Source of the DNA: Bacteroidota bacterium | Lineage (GTDB): Bacteria > Bacteroidota > Bacteroidia > Chitinophagales > Saprospiraceae | DNA: 40,219 nucleotides | NCBI GenBank assembly: GCA_024642705.1 | Contig: JAHEAQ010000044.1 | Span: 1 to 40,219, forward strand | Direction: 5' to 3' | Shown here: positions 15,824-23,235 of the stretch, in pieces | How positions within the stretch are numbered: the first letter of the stretch is position 1 | How the letters are laid out: each line of letters opens with the position of its first letter | Translations under genes and position numbers: made by a program | The notes under the pieces: generated by a model | What the model was told of the DNA's origin: nothing | What the model saw: only the letters and a program-made list of their open reading frames with translations | Databases searched by the model: none

Positions 15824-16563
15824 ACAACTCTATTGCTATCGATACAAAAAACTTAACAAAGAAATTTGGAACTTTTACTGCTGTAGATCACATTAGCTTT
15901 CATGTTAATTCAGGAGAGATTTTTGGATTTCTAGGAGCTAATGGAGCTGGAAAAACAACAGCTATGAAAATTCTTTGTGGATTAAGTTCCCCAAGTTCTG
16001 GCGAGGCGATGGTTGCAGGTTTCAATGTCGCAAAATATCCCAATAAAGTAAAAAAGAATATCGGCTACATGAGTCAAAAATTTTCTTTGTACAATGACCT
16101 AAAAGTAATTGAGAATATTAATTTTTATGGCGGAATATATGGATTGTCAAGGAAAGAAATATCAAGACGCGGACATGAACTACTTGAGAGATTAAATATT
16201 CCCAATGAAGCAAAGACAATGGTCTCTGAATTACCACTTGGCTGGAAACAGAAATTGGCTTTTTCAATTTCCATTATGCACAAGCCAACCATAATTTTTC
16301 TTGATGAACCTACTGGTGGCGTTGATCCGGTGACAAGACGTCAATTTTGGAAATTAATTTACGAAGCAGCTGACGAAGGAATTACAGCTTTTGTAACTAC
16401 GCATTATATGGATGAAGCTGAATATTGTAATCGGGTTGCAATCATGGTTGATGGAAAGATAGAAGCAATGAATACTCCTAAATTATTGAAAGAAGAATTT
16501 AAGACTGATTCAATGGATGAAGTATTTTATCAATTGGCTCGAAATGCAAAAAGAGGAGAATAA
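15820..16563 (+). CDS. ABC transporter ATP-binding protein (NBD2 of a split YbhF-like pair)
   Basis: A 247-residue ATPase subunit. Walker A GANGAGKTT (39-47), Q-loop Q86 (GYMSQKFSL), Walker B IIFLDEP with D162/E163 and H-loop H195 (VTTHYMDEAE) are all canonical. The signature is not: ELPLGWKQKLA (137-147) replaces LSGGQ. The LPLG-type signature is, to my knowledge, typical of the C-terminal half of YbhF-like proteins. In a head-to-tail heterodimer its intact Walker motifs face the LSGGM of the first ATPase, forming one consensus site. It starts inside the preceding gene (ATGA overlap) and directly abuts the first permease gene, so stoichiometric translation is likely. Confidence 0.93.
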   Translation: MNNSIAIDTKNLTKKFGTFTAVDHISFHVNSGEIFGFLGANGAGKTTAMKILCGLSSPSSGEAMVAGFNVAKYPNKVKKNIGYMSQKFSLYNDLKVIENINFYGGIYGLSRKEISRRGHELLERLNIPNEAKTMVSELPLGWKQKLAFSISIMHKPTIIFLDEPTGGVDPVTRRQFWKLIYEAADEGITAFVTTHYMDEAEYCNRVAIMVDGKIEAMNTPKLLKEEFKTDSMDEVFYQLARNAKRGE

Positions 16564-17667
16564 ATGAAACAATTTTTAACATTTCTAAAAAAAGAATTTT
16601 ACCACATTGCTCGGGATTACCGAACCATGATGGTATTAATCGGAATGCCAATTGCGCAGATTGTTTTATTTGGATTTGCTTTGAGTAACGAGGTAAAAAA
16701 CACTCGGATTGGCGTTTTGGATCTATCGAAAGACGAATATAGTATTGCCTTAACGGAGAAATTTAAAAATAGCAAGTTTTTTGATTTTACAAAAAGTCTA
16801 AATAATCAGGAAGATATTGACAAAGCTTTGCGATCAGGAGAAACTAAAATGGTCATGGTTATTCCCAATCAATTTTCTGAAAATTTAGCTCAAGAAAATA
16901 AATCTCAGATTCAATTGATAACAGACGGTACGAATCCGAATATGTCAAGTGCTCTTGTAAATTTTGGATCCGCCATAATCAGAGATTTTCAAAATGACAA
17001 ATTTGCAGCTCAAGTCATTCCATTACAAATTGATATTAAAACTCGTATGATGTATAATCCCCAGCTCAAAGGAGAATATACTTTTGTTCCAGGCGTAATG
17101 GCATTGGTATTAATGTTGGTATGTGCATTAATGACTTCTGTTTCAATTGTCAAAGAAAAAGAAATGGGCAATATGGAAATTTTATTGGTGTCCCCAGTAA
17201 ACCCATTGGTGGTTATTATTTCAAAAGCTGTTCCCTATGTAATCCTTAGCATAATTATTCTCACCATTATATTGGGGCTTAGTGTCGCCATTTTCAATGT
17301 CCCAATCAAGGGTAGTTTGCTGCTCCTATATTTTGTAAGTTTTATTTTCATTTTATCTGCATTGGGATTAGGCTTAATGATTTCAACAATTACAGATTCA
17401 CAGCAAGTGGCAATGCTAATTTCACTAATGGTATTAATGTTACCAACAATGATGTTCAGTGGATTTATGTTTCCAATTGAAAGCATGCCAAAGCCTTTAC
17501 AGGTTATATCTAACATCATTCCTGCAAAATGGTATTATCAAAGCATTCAAGCAATAATGATTAAAGGTTTAGGAATAAGCGCCATTTTCAAAGAAATTCT
17601 AATTCTGTCTGGATTTACCATTTTCTTTATTGCATTGAGCTTCAAAAATTTTAAAATTAGACTCTAA
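16564..17667 (+). CDS. ABC-2 type transporter permease (YbhS/YbhR-like)
   Basis: A 367-residue inner-membrane permease of the ABC-2 family. One N-terminal helix (about 21-42, MVLIGMPIAQIVLFGFAL) precedes a large periplasmic domain (about 43-175) and five C-terminal helices (from FVPGVMALVLMLVCALMTSV to ILSGFTIFFIALSF). The cytoplasmic-loop motif VSIVKEKEMGNMEILLVSPV, which couples to the ATPase, is well conserved. It abuts the second ATPase and overlaps the next permease by one base. Together they should form the heterodimeric membrane channel of a tripartite exporter. Confidence 0.92.
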   Translation: MKQFLTFLKKEFYHIARDYRTMMVLIGMPIAQIVLFGFALSNEVKNTRIGVLDLSKDEYSIALTEKFKNSKFFDFTKSLNNQEDIDKALRSGETKMVMVIPNQFSENLAQENKSQIQLITDGTNPNMSSALVNFGSAIIRDFQNDKFAAQVIPLQIDIKTRMMYNPQLKGEYTFVPGVMALVLMLVCALMTSVSIVKEKEMGNMEILLVSPVNPLVVIISKAVPYVILSIIILTIILGLSVAIFNVPIKGSLLLLYFVSFIFILSALGLGLMISTITDSQQVAMLISLMVLMLPTMMFSGFMFPIESMPKPLQVISNIIPAKWYYQSIQAIMIKGLGISAIFKEILILSGFTIFFIALSFKNFKIRL

Positions 17668-18785
17668 TGAAAATACTTCTGACATTATTACGGAAAGAGT
17701 TTAGGCAAATTTTTAGGGACAAAGCCATATTAAAATTAATTTTTTTAATGCCGACCATTCAATTATTGATTTTGCCTTTTGCAGCGGATTCCGAAATAAA
17801 AAATATTAATGTTGGAATAATAGACAATGACCATTCTTCTTATTCAAGGCAATTGGTTGAAAAAATGGAATATTCAAGTTATTTTGATTTAAAAGAATAT
17901 TCAAATTCATATAAAGAAGGTCTCAAATGGCTGGAAAATAATTCAGTAGACCTCTTTATCGAAATTCCTGCAAATTTTGAAAGTAAATTGGTCCGAGAAA
18001 ATTATTCGCCAGTTTTTATGGCAGTAAATGCTACCAATGGCGTAAAAGGAAATCTCGGTGCTGCATATGTAATGAATACCATTGCAGATCTCAATAAAAA
18101 CATTATTGCTGAATGGGTAATGCCTCCTAGTACTAATATGAGCCCTCAGATTGATATAACCCATAGTCATTGGTACAATCCGCACAGCAATTATCAAAAA
18201 TTCATGGTCCCTGGAATTCTTGCCATATTATTGACTTTAGTTGGTTCGTTTCTTTCAGCTTTAAACATTGTTAGAGAAAAAGAAATAGGTACCATAGAAC
18301 AGCTTAATGTTACCCCAATTTTAAAATCGCACTTTATTTTAGGCAAACTCATTCCATTTTGGGTGCTTGGATATGGAATATTAACCATCGGTCTCGCAAT
18401 AAGTTATATTATTCATGGCATTGTGCCATCTTCCAATATTGGGGTACTATTCATTTTTGCAGGTGTTTACTTGATTGCTGTAATGGGATTAGGATTATTG
18501 ATCTCTAACTTTTCAGAGACTCAGCAACAAGCCATGATGATTTCTTTCTTTTTTATGATGGTTTTCATTATGTTAAGTGGCTTATTTACTTCAATAGAAA
18601 GTATGCCTAGATGGGCACAAATTGTAGCTTGGATAAATCCTGTTACTTATATGGTAGATGTAATGAGGATGGTTTTACTCAAAGGTGCTCAATTAACAGA
18701 TATGTTGTTTCACTTCAAAGCAATTATTGCTGAAGCATTCTTTTTAAATATTCTTGCAATATGGTCCTACAGTAAGCGAAATTGA
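17667..18785 (+). CDS. ABC-2 type transporter permease (second subunit)
   Basis: A 372-residue paralogue of the preceding permease with the same layout: an N-terminal helix (about 23-42, KLIFLMPTIQLLILPFAA), a periplasmic domain with a conserved Trp/Tyr-Asn-Pro element (HWYNPHSNYQKFMVPGILA) and five C-terminal helices. The coupling loop is LNIVREKEIGTIEQLNVTPI. The start ATG shares one base with the stop TAA of the previous gene. It is the last gene of the operon, followed by a 137-base gap before gldB. Substrate unknown; YbhFSR relatives export cationic drugs or act as Na+/Li+ exporters, but this cannot be transferred safely. Confidence 0.92.
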   Translation: MKILLTLLRKEFRQIFRDKAILKLIFLMPTIQLLILPFAADSEIKNINVGIIDNDHSSYSRQLVEKMEYSSYFDLKEYSNSYKEGLKWLENNSVDLFIEIPANFESKLVRENYSPVFMAVNATNGVKGNLGAAYVMNTIADLNKNIIAEWVMPPSTNMSPQIDITHSHWYNPHSNYQKFMVPGILAILLTLVGSFLSALNIVREKEIGTIEQLNVTPILKSHFILGKLIPFWVLGYGILTIGLAISYIIHGIVPSSNIGVLFIFAGVYLIAVMGLGLLISNFSETQQQAMMISFFFMMVFIMLSGLFTSIESMPRWAQIVAWINPVTYMVDVMRMVLLKGAQLTDMLFHFKAIIAEAFFLNILAIWSYSKRN

Positions 18786-18922
18786 TGCTTTTAATAATTT
18801 GCATTGGATTTAAATAATTCCCAAGAAATAAATTAACAAGGTATTACAAACCAAATTTTTCAAAACCACCGTTAAATAATCAAAAGAAAAAAAATTTGTA
18901 CGGTTTTTGAAGTAATACAAAT

Positions 18923-19960
18923 ATGAAAAATCTATTGGGTTGTATTTTGTTATGTTTTTTCTTGAGCGGCTGCATGAAGGATAAGTTTTCCATACCAGAT
19001 GTAAATGGCATAGATGGAAGTTTCAACCTTTATAGAATGGAAACCGCATTAATGAGTTTGGATACAAATGAAATTGAAAATGGCTTGGAAAAGTTGATGC
19101 TCGACCATCCATCTTTTATGGGAATTTATATGAATAATATTATGGGATTTTCAGATAATGAGAACCCAAATATTCAATCTCAAAATGTTAAAGGATTTAT
19201 TCAAGATCATAATATTCAACTGCTTTTTCAAGCAGAACAGATTCATTATAATGATTTTAGTGAATTGAGTGCAAAATTTGAAAAAGCTTTCCAATTTTAC
19301 AAATACTATTTTCCAGAAAAAAATATTCCAGACATTTATACCTTTATATCCGAATATGGATATCAAAGATTTATATTTTCTGATGAAAAAGGAGAAGATG
19401 CCTTGGGCTTAGGTTTGGACTTGTTTCTTGGGTCCGAATATCCTTATCAAGATCTAATTCCGAACAATCCAGCATTTTCGTCTTACTTGATTCGAAGCTT
19501 CGATAAAGTACACATAGTCAAAAAGAGTATTGATGCATTGGTTGAGGACATTATGGGTGAAGATCAAGAAAATAATATGTTGCAAAAAATGGTAAGAAAT
19601 GGCAAGAAATTGTATATCGTGGACCACATTTTACCATTTGAACCAGATTCTGTAATTACAGAATATACAGAAAAACAACTTAATTGGTGCCAAGAAAATG
19701 AACTTGAAATGTGGGCTTATTTTTTAAAGGAAGATTTATTTTACGAAACCAGCATCAATAAAATAAATAAATATGTCAATCCTTCGCCCAATTCACCAGG
19801 AATGCCAACTGAAGCTCCAGGCAGAACGGGGAATTATATGGGGTGGAAAATTGTTGAAGCATTTATGGAGAAAAATCCAAATACTACTTTACAAGAATTG
19901 GTAGAATTAGATGACGCACAAAAAATATTAGATATTTCAAAATATAAACCGAGAAAATAA
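18923..19960 (+). CDS. gldB: GldB-type gliding motility lipoprotein
   Basis: A 345-residue lipoprotein with signal peptide and lipobox LSGC (C17). Its body matches the GldB family pattern: GLGLDLFLGSEYPYQ in the middle, a region SYLIRSFDKVHIVKKSIDAL, then DHILPFEPDSVITEYTEKQL, NWCQENELEMWAYFLKEDLF and, near the end, the highly conserved APGRTGNYMGWKIVEAFMEK. GldB is needed for gliding in Flavobacterium johnsoniae, but homologues occur in non-gliding Bacteroidota, so motility is not implied. gldC, the usual neighbour in flavobacteria, is absent here. The next gene starts one base after the stop. Confidence 0.85.
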   Translation: MKNLLGCILLCFFLSGCMKDKFSIPDVNGIDGSFNLYRMETALMSLDTNEIENGLEKLMLDHPSFMGIYMNNIMGFSDNENPNIQSQNVKGFIQDHNIQLLFQAEQIHYNDFSELSAKFEKAFQFYKYYFPEKNIPDIYTFISEYGYQRFIFSDEKGEDALGLGLDLFLGSEYPYQDLIPNNPAFSSYLIRSFDKVHIVKKSIDALVEDIMGEDQENNMLQKMVRNGKKLYIVDHILPFEPDSVITEYTEKQLNWCQENELEMWAYFLKEDLFYETSINKINKYVNPSPNSPGMPTEAPGRTGNYMGWKIVEAFMEKNPNTTLQELVELDDAQKILDISKYKPRK

Positions 19961-19961
19961 C

Positions 19962-20915
19962 ATGGATCAAAGAGCAATACCCTTAGTCGATTTAGAGAAA
20001 TTTACCAAGGGTAATAAAACTGAACAACAGGAATTTGTTAAGAATTTGGGTACTGCCTTTCACGAAGTAGGCTTTGTTGGGGTTGTTAATCATGGAATTC
20101 CAAAGAGTTTGGTGGATGATTTTTATAAAGCTTCAAAGGCTTTTTTTTCTTTGCCTGTGGAGGTCAAAAGGTCCTATGAAATAAAAGGTATGGCAGGTCA
20201 ACGAGGATATACTTCTTTTGGGAAAGAACATGCTAAACAATCGAAAGTAGCGGATTTAAAAGAGTTTTTTCAAATAGGGCAATTTGTACCTCAGGACGAT
20301 CCACGAAAATCTGAATATCCAGACAACCCAAACGTTACTGAAGTAAAAGGGTTTTACCAATTAGGGGAAGCATTATACAAAGCATTCGAAAGTTCTGGAA
20401 ACGAATTATTAAAAGCAATCGCATTATTTCTTGGATTAGAGAAGGAATATTTCGAGCAAAAGATAGAAAAAGGGAATAGTATTCTTCGGGCAATTCATTA
20501 TCCACCCATAACCGAGGAACCAAAAAATGCCATTAGAGCAGAACAGCATGAGGATATTAATTTAATTACCTTATTAGTAGGAGCATCTGCAGGTGGGTTA
20601 CAAATTCTAACAGCCAAAAATGAATGGTTAGATATCGTTCCTGGAGAAGGCGAAATCGTAATTAATGTTGGGGATATGTTACAAAGATTAACCAACAATT
20701 ATTTGGTTTCTACAACACATAGAGTGGTTAACCCACCAAAATCAGAATGGCATAAACCAAGATTATCAATTCCATTCTTTCTACATCCGGTTAGTGAAAT
20801 GGATTTGTCATGTCTTGAAACAACAATTACAAAAAATAGGCCTTTGGCTTATGAATCCATAACTGCAGGAGATTATTTGGACGAAAGATTAAAAGAAATA
20901 GGCTTAAAAAAGTAA
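19962..20915 (+). CDS. 2-oxoglutarate/Fe(II)-dependent oxygenase, isopenicillin N synthase-like
   Basis: A 317-residue non-haem iron oxygenase. The N-terminal DIOX_N-type region (IPLVDLEKFTKG, GFVGVVNHGIP) is followed by the double-stranded beta-helix core. The iron triad is H196-x-D198 (AEQHEDINLITLL) and H253 (STTHRVVNPP), and the 2-oxoglutarate-binding pair is R267-x-S269 (RLSIPFFLHP). All are intact. Members hydroxylate or oxidise small molecules in the cytoplasm; the substrate cannot be deduced. It lies one base after gldB and is probably co-transcribed. tatA then has its own promoter. Confidence 0.9.
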   Translation: MDQRAIPLVDLEKFTKGNKTEQQEFVKNLGTAFHEVGFVGVVNHGIPKSLVDDFYKASKAFFSLPVEVKRSYEIKGMAGQRGYTSFGKEHAKQSKVADLKEFFQIGQFVPQDDPRKSEYPDNPNVTEVKGFYQLGEALYKAFESSGNELLKAIALFLGLEKEYFEQKIEKGNSILRAIHYPPITEEPKNAIRAEQHEDINLITLLVGASAGGLQILTAKNEWLDIVPGEGEIVINVGDMLQRLTNNYLVSTTHRVVNPPKSEWHKPRLSIPFFLHPVSEMDLSCLETTITKNRPLAYESITAGDYLDERLKEIGLKK

Positions 20916-20952
20916 AAGAAATAAAATATCCAATATTTAGATTTGATATTAC

Positions 20953-20984
20953 TTTGACATCTTAGTATTTTCGTTGTAACTTTG
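20953..20984 (+). promoter_or_regulatory. promoter of tatA
   Basis: TTTG at 20953-20956, a 20-base spacer and TAACTTTG at 20977-20984, a full match to the Bacteroidota promoter. The expected start (about 20991) lies roughly 10 bases before ATG 21000 and rules out the TTG at 20982 as the tatA start. Confidence 0.75.
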
Positions 20985-20999
20985 ACAAAATTTAAAAAA

Positions 21000-21239
21000 A
21001 TGAATTCAACATTATTAATATTCAATTTAGGGGGACCAGAACTTATAGTAATTATGCTTGTGGTTCTATTGCTTTTTGGAGGTAAAAAAATTCCAGAACT
21101 TATGAAAGGACTTGGAAAAGGAATCAGAGAATTCAATAATGCAAAAGCAAACATTGAGTCTGAAATTAAAGATGGGATGAAAGAAATCGAATCTCCTAAA
21201 AAGGAAGCTATTCTTGAAAAAAAATCGAACGAAGCTTAA
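21000..21239 (+). CDS. tatA: Sec-independent protein translocase TatA/TatE family
   Basis: A 79-residue twin-arginine translocase component. A short N-terminus leads to one transmembrane helix (about 13-30, [20 protein letters not shown]), then the [20 protein letters not shown] hinge and amphipathic helix typical of TatA, and an acidic/basic tail. The FG motif after the helix and the acidic residue in PEL are conserved. It forms the pore for folded proteins together with TatC, which is not in the window. ATG 21000 is chosen because the promoter occupies the upstream in-frame TTG. Confidence 0.92.
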   Translation: MNSTLLIFNLGGPELIVIMLVVLLLFGGKKIPELMKGLGKGIREFNNAKANIESEIKDGMKEIESPKKEAILEKKSNEA

Positions 21240-21281
21240 TTTTACGTTTATTTTTTTTGAAAAAATTACTTTAAAGGATAT

Positions 21282-21309
21282 GGAAGGCTCTTTTTTAGAG
21301 TCTTTTTTC
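21282..21309 (+). terminator. terminator after tatA
   Basis: Stem AAGGCTC (21284-21290) with GAGTCTT (21298-21304), one G-U pair, loop TTTTTTA and a T run to 21308. It starts 42 bases after the tatA stop. Confidence 0.65.
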
Positions 21310-21372
21310 ATTAAACTTAGGTTTTTTACTTAAAGTTTCGTTAAACTATTAGTTTTTAAGCATCCTTACAAT

Positions 21373-21380
21373 TACTTTTG
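21373..21380 (+). promoter_or_regulatory. putative -7 element of the Skp/OmpH gene
   Basis: TACTTTTG matches TAnnTTTG, 29 bases before ATG 21410. No good -33 TTG is present at the usual distance, so the promoter is only half supported. Confidence 0.4.
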
Positions 21381-21409
21381 CGTCCTATTAAAAAAAGAAA
21401 CTTAATCTA

Positions 21410-21922
21410 ATGAATACAAATATCAAAATAAGCAAAACAATTTTCTTTGCACTGTTAGTTTTCGGATCTATCATTTCCGCTAGTGCTCAAAAATACGGGC
21501 ATTTAAATTCAACTACTCTAATGAAGGATCTTCCTGCAATTAAAGCTGCAGATACAGAATTAACCACTTACCAAGCTCAGCTTACGAAAGTAGGTGAAGA
21601 AAAAGTTGCAAAATTTCAAGCCAATTATGAAGCTTATTCCATAAAAGCTAACTCTGGAACCATTTCCCAAATTGAAGCTCAAAAATTTGAAGCCGATTTG
21701 CAAAAAGAGCAACTTACAATTCAAGAATATCAACAAGAAGTTCAGAACAAACTAATTGAAAAAAGACAAGCCTTATATGATCCAATCTTTACAAAAGTTA
21801 GGAAAATTATTGAGCAGTATGGAAAAGACAATAATTACACTATGATTTTCGATTATGGAATGGGTGGAATATTGTTTGAAAATTCTGAAGACCTTACCGC
21901 AAAAATTAAAGAAAAATTATAG
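21410..21922 (+). CDS. OmpH/Skp family periplasmic chaperone
   Basis: A 170-residue exported protein. The signal peptide TIFFALLVFGSIISASAQ is cleaved after AQ (about residue 27), giving a mature start KYGHLNSTTLMKDLPAIKAA, the usual Skp opening strand and helix. A long charged coiled coil (about 50-130, with KFEADLQKEQLTIQEYQQEV) forms the tentacles, and the C-terminal part returns to the body (YTMIFDYGMGGILFENSEDL). Skp trimers hold unfolded outer-membrane proteins in the periplasm. It is monocistronic by the flanking terminators and the upstream -7 element. Confidence 0.9.
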   Translation: MNTNIKISKTIFFALLVFGSIISASAQKYGHLNSTTLMKDLPAIKAADTELTTYQAQLTKVGEEKVAKFQANYEAYSIKANSGTISQIEAQKFEADLQKEQLTIQEYQQEVQNKLIEKRQALYDPIFTKVRKIIEQYGKDNNYTMIFDYGMGGILFENSEDLTAKIKEKL

Positions 21923-21959
21923 AAAATTCTGGATTGAAAGAATTCATCTATTAATCAAA

Positions 21960-22009
21960 TTTTAAAAGAAGAGCCTTCCAATTGTCATTGGAAGGCTCTT
22001 CTTTTAAAA
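21960..22009. terminator. strong bidirectional-type terminator hairpin
   Basis: A perfect 23-bp inverted repeat (21960-21982 with 21987-22009) around a TGTC loop, with A/T-rich ends (TTTAAAAGAAGAG and CTCTTCTTTTAAA). It begins 38 bases after the Skp stop. The stem is unusually long and free of mismatches. Confidence 0.88.
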
Positions 22010-22096
22010 ATACTCCATTTGATTTAATGTTAATGGAGCTGAGAATTGATTAGCGCATAATTATTAATTATCATTGCATTTTATCACCTTTAGAAT

Positions 22097-23224
22097 ATGA
22101 ATATCTATAAACACTCAAATTGTGACTCAGATATGATAAAAAAATATGCCAAGTTATTAGTGGATTATTGCCTGAATTTACAGTCTGGAGAACACCTTTA
22201 TATAGAAAGCACAACTCTTGCAGAAGAATTAATTCAAGAAATATATACCCTTTCTTTAAGAAAAGGTGCAAATGTTACTGTGGACATGAGCTTCAAATCT
22301 CAAAGTGAAATTTTCTTTGAAGAAGCGAATGATGATCAATTGAAGTTTGTATCTCCAATGAAAAAACTTGCAATGGAAGAATGTGATGCCTATTTGTACA
22401 TTCGAGCACCATATGATTTGGATTCAAATAATGGTATTGATGCTAGTAAAAGGCAAAAAAGACAAGAAGCCAACGGAATAATTCAAAAAATATATTTTGA
22501 TAGATTGGCAAATGGAAGCATGAAACGTTCTTTATGTCAATTTCCTACAATATCCAATGCAAAAGTAGCTGGAATGTCCTTAACTGAATATTCAGATTTT
22601 GTTTATAATGCATGCAAATTAAATGAAAAAGATCCAATCTCAGCTTGGATGGAAGTAAGAGAAAGCCAACAGAAAATTGTAGATTTTTTAAATAATAAAT
22701 CGACAATACGATATGTAAACAACAAATCTGATATACAGTTTTCAGTGGAAGGACGAACATGGATTAACTCAGATGGAATGAACAATATGCCATCTGGTGA
22801 AGTTTTTTCGGCACCAATTGAAGATTCTGTGAACGGAGAAATATTTTTTGATTATCCGTCTATTTATATGAACCAAGAAGTGCAGGGAATCAAATTAGTT
22901 GTTGAAAATGGGAAAATAATTAATTGGGATGCAGAAATGGGAAAAACATTTTTAGATCAAATATTTCAGATTCCGGGGGCCAATTATTTTGGGGAAGTTG
23001 CCATAGGTACCAATTATAATATCCAGAAAGCAACAAAAAACATCTTATTTGATGAAAAAATTGGTGGTTCCGTGCATATGGCAGTTGGTCAAAGTTACAA
23101 ACAATGTGGTGGAAAAAATGAATCCTCTATTCATTGGGATATGATCTCTGATATGAGAAGTGGTGGAAAAATTTATGCGGATTCTGAATTGATTTATGAA
23201 AACGGACAGTTTATTATTTTTTAA
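22097..23224 (+). CDS. M29 family metalloaminopeptidase (AmpS-like)
   Basis: A 375-residue aminopeptidase of the thermophilic aminopeptidase T/AmpS family, dimetal and cytoplasmic. The N-terminal part (YAKLLVDYCLNLQSGEHLYI) is typical. Candidate metal ligands are all in place: E235 in NMPSGEVFSAP, E300 in ANYFGEVAIGTN, H327 in GGSVHMAVGQSY, and H346 and D348 in SSIHWDMISD. It removes N-terminal residues from peptides with broad specificity. ATG 22097 is the first start; a second Met at residue 13 fits the family equally well. It ends 11 bases before the large fusion gene and may share its transcript. Confidence 0.92.
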   Translation: MNIYKHSNCDSDMIKKYAKLLVDYCLNLQSGEHLYIESTTLAEELIQEIYTLSLRKGANVTVDMSFKSQSEIFFEEANDDQLKFVSPMKKLAMEECDAYLYIRAPYDLDSNNGIDASKRQKRQEANGIIQKIYFDRLANGSMKRSLCQFPTISNAKVAGMSLTEYSDFVYNACKLNEKDPISAWMEVRESQQKIVDFLNNKSTIRYVNNKSDIQFSVEGRTWINSDGMNNMPSGEVFSAPIEDSVNGEIFFDYPSIYMNQEVQGIKLVVENGKIINWDAEMGKTFLDQIFQIPGANYFGEVAIGTNYNIQKATKNILFDEKIGGSVHMAVGQSYKQCGGKNESSIHWDMISDMRSGGKIYADSELIYENGQFIIF

Positions 23225-23235
23225 GACTGATCAAT

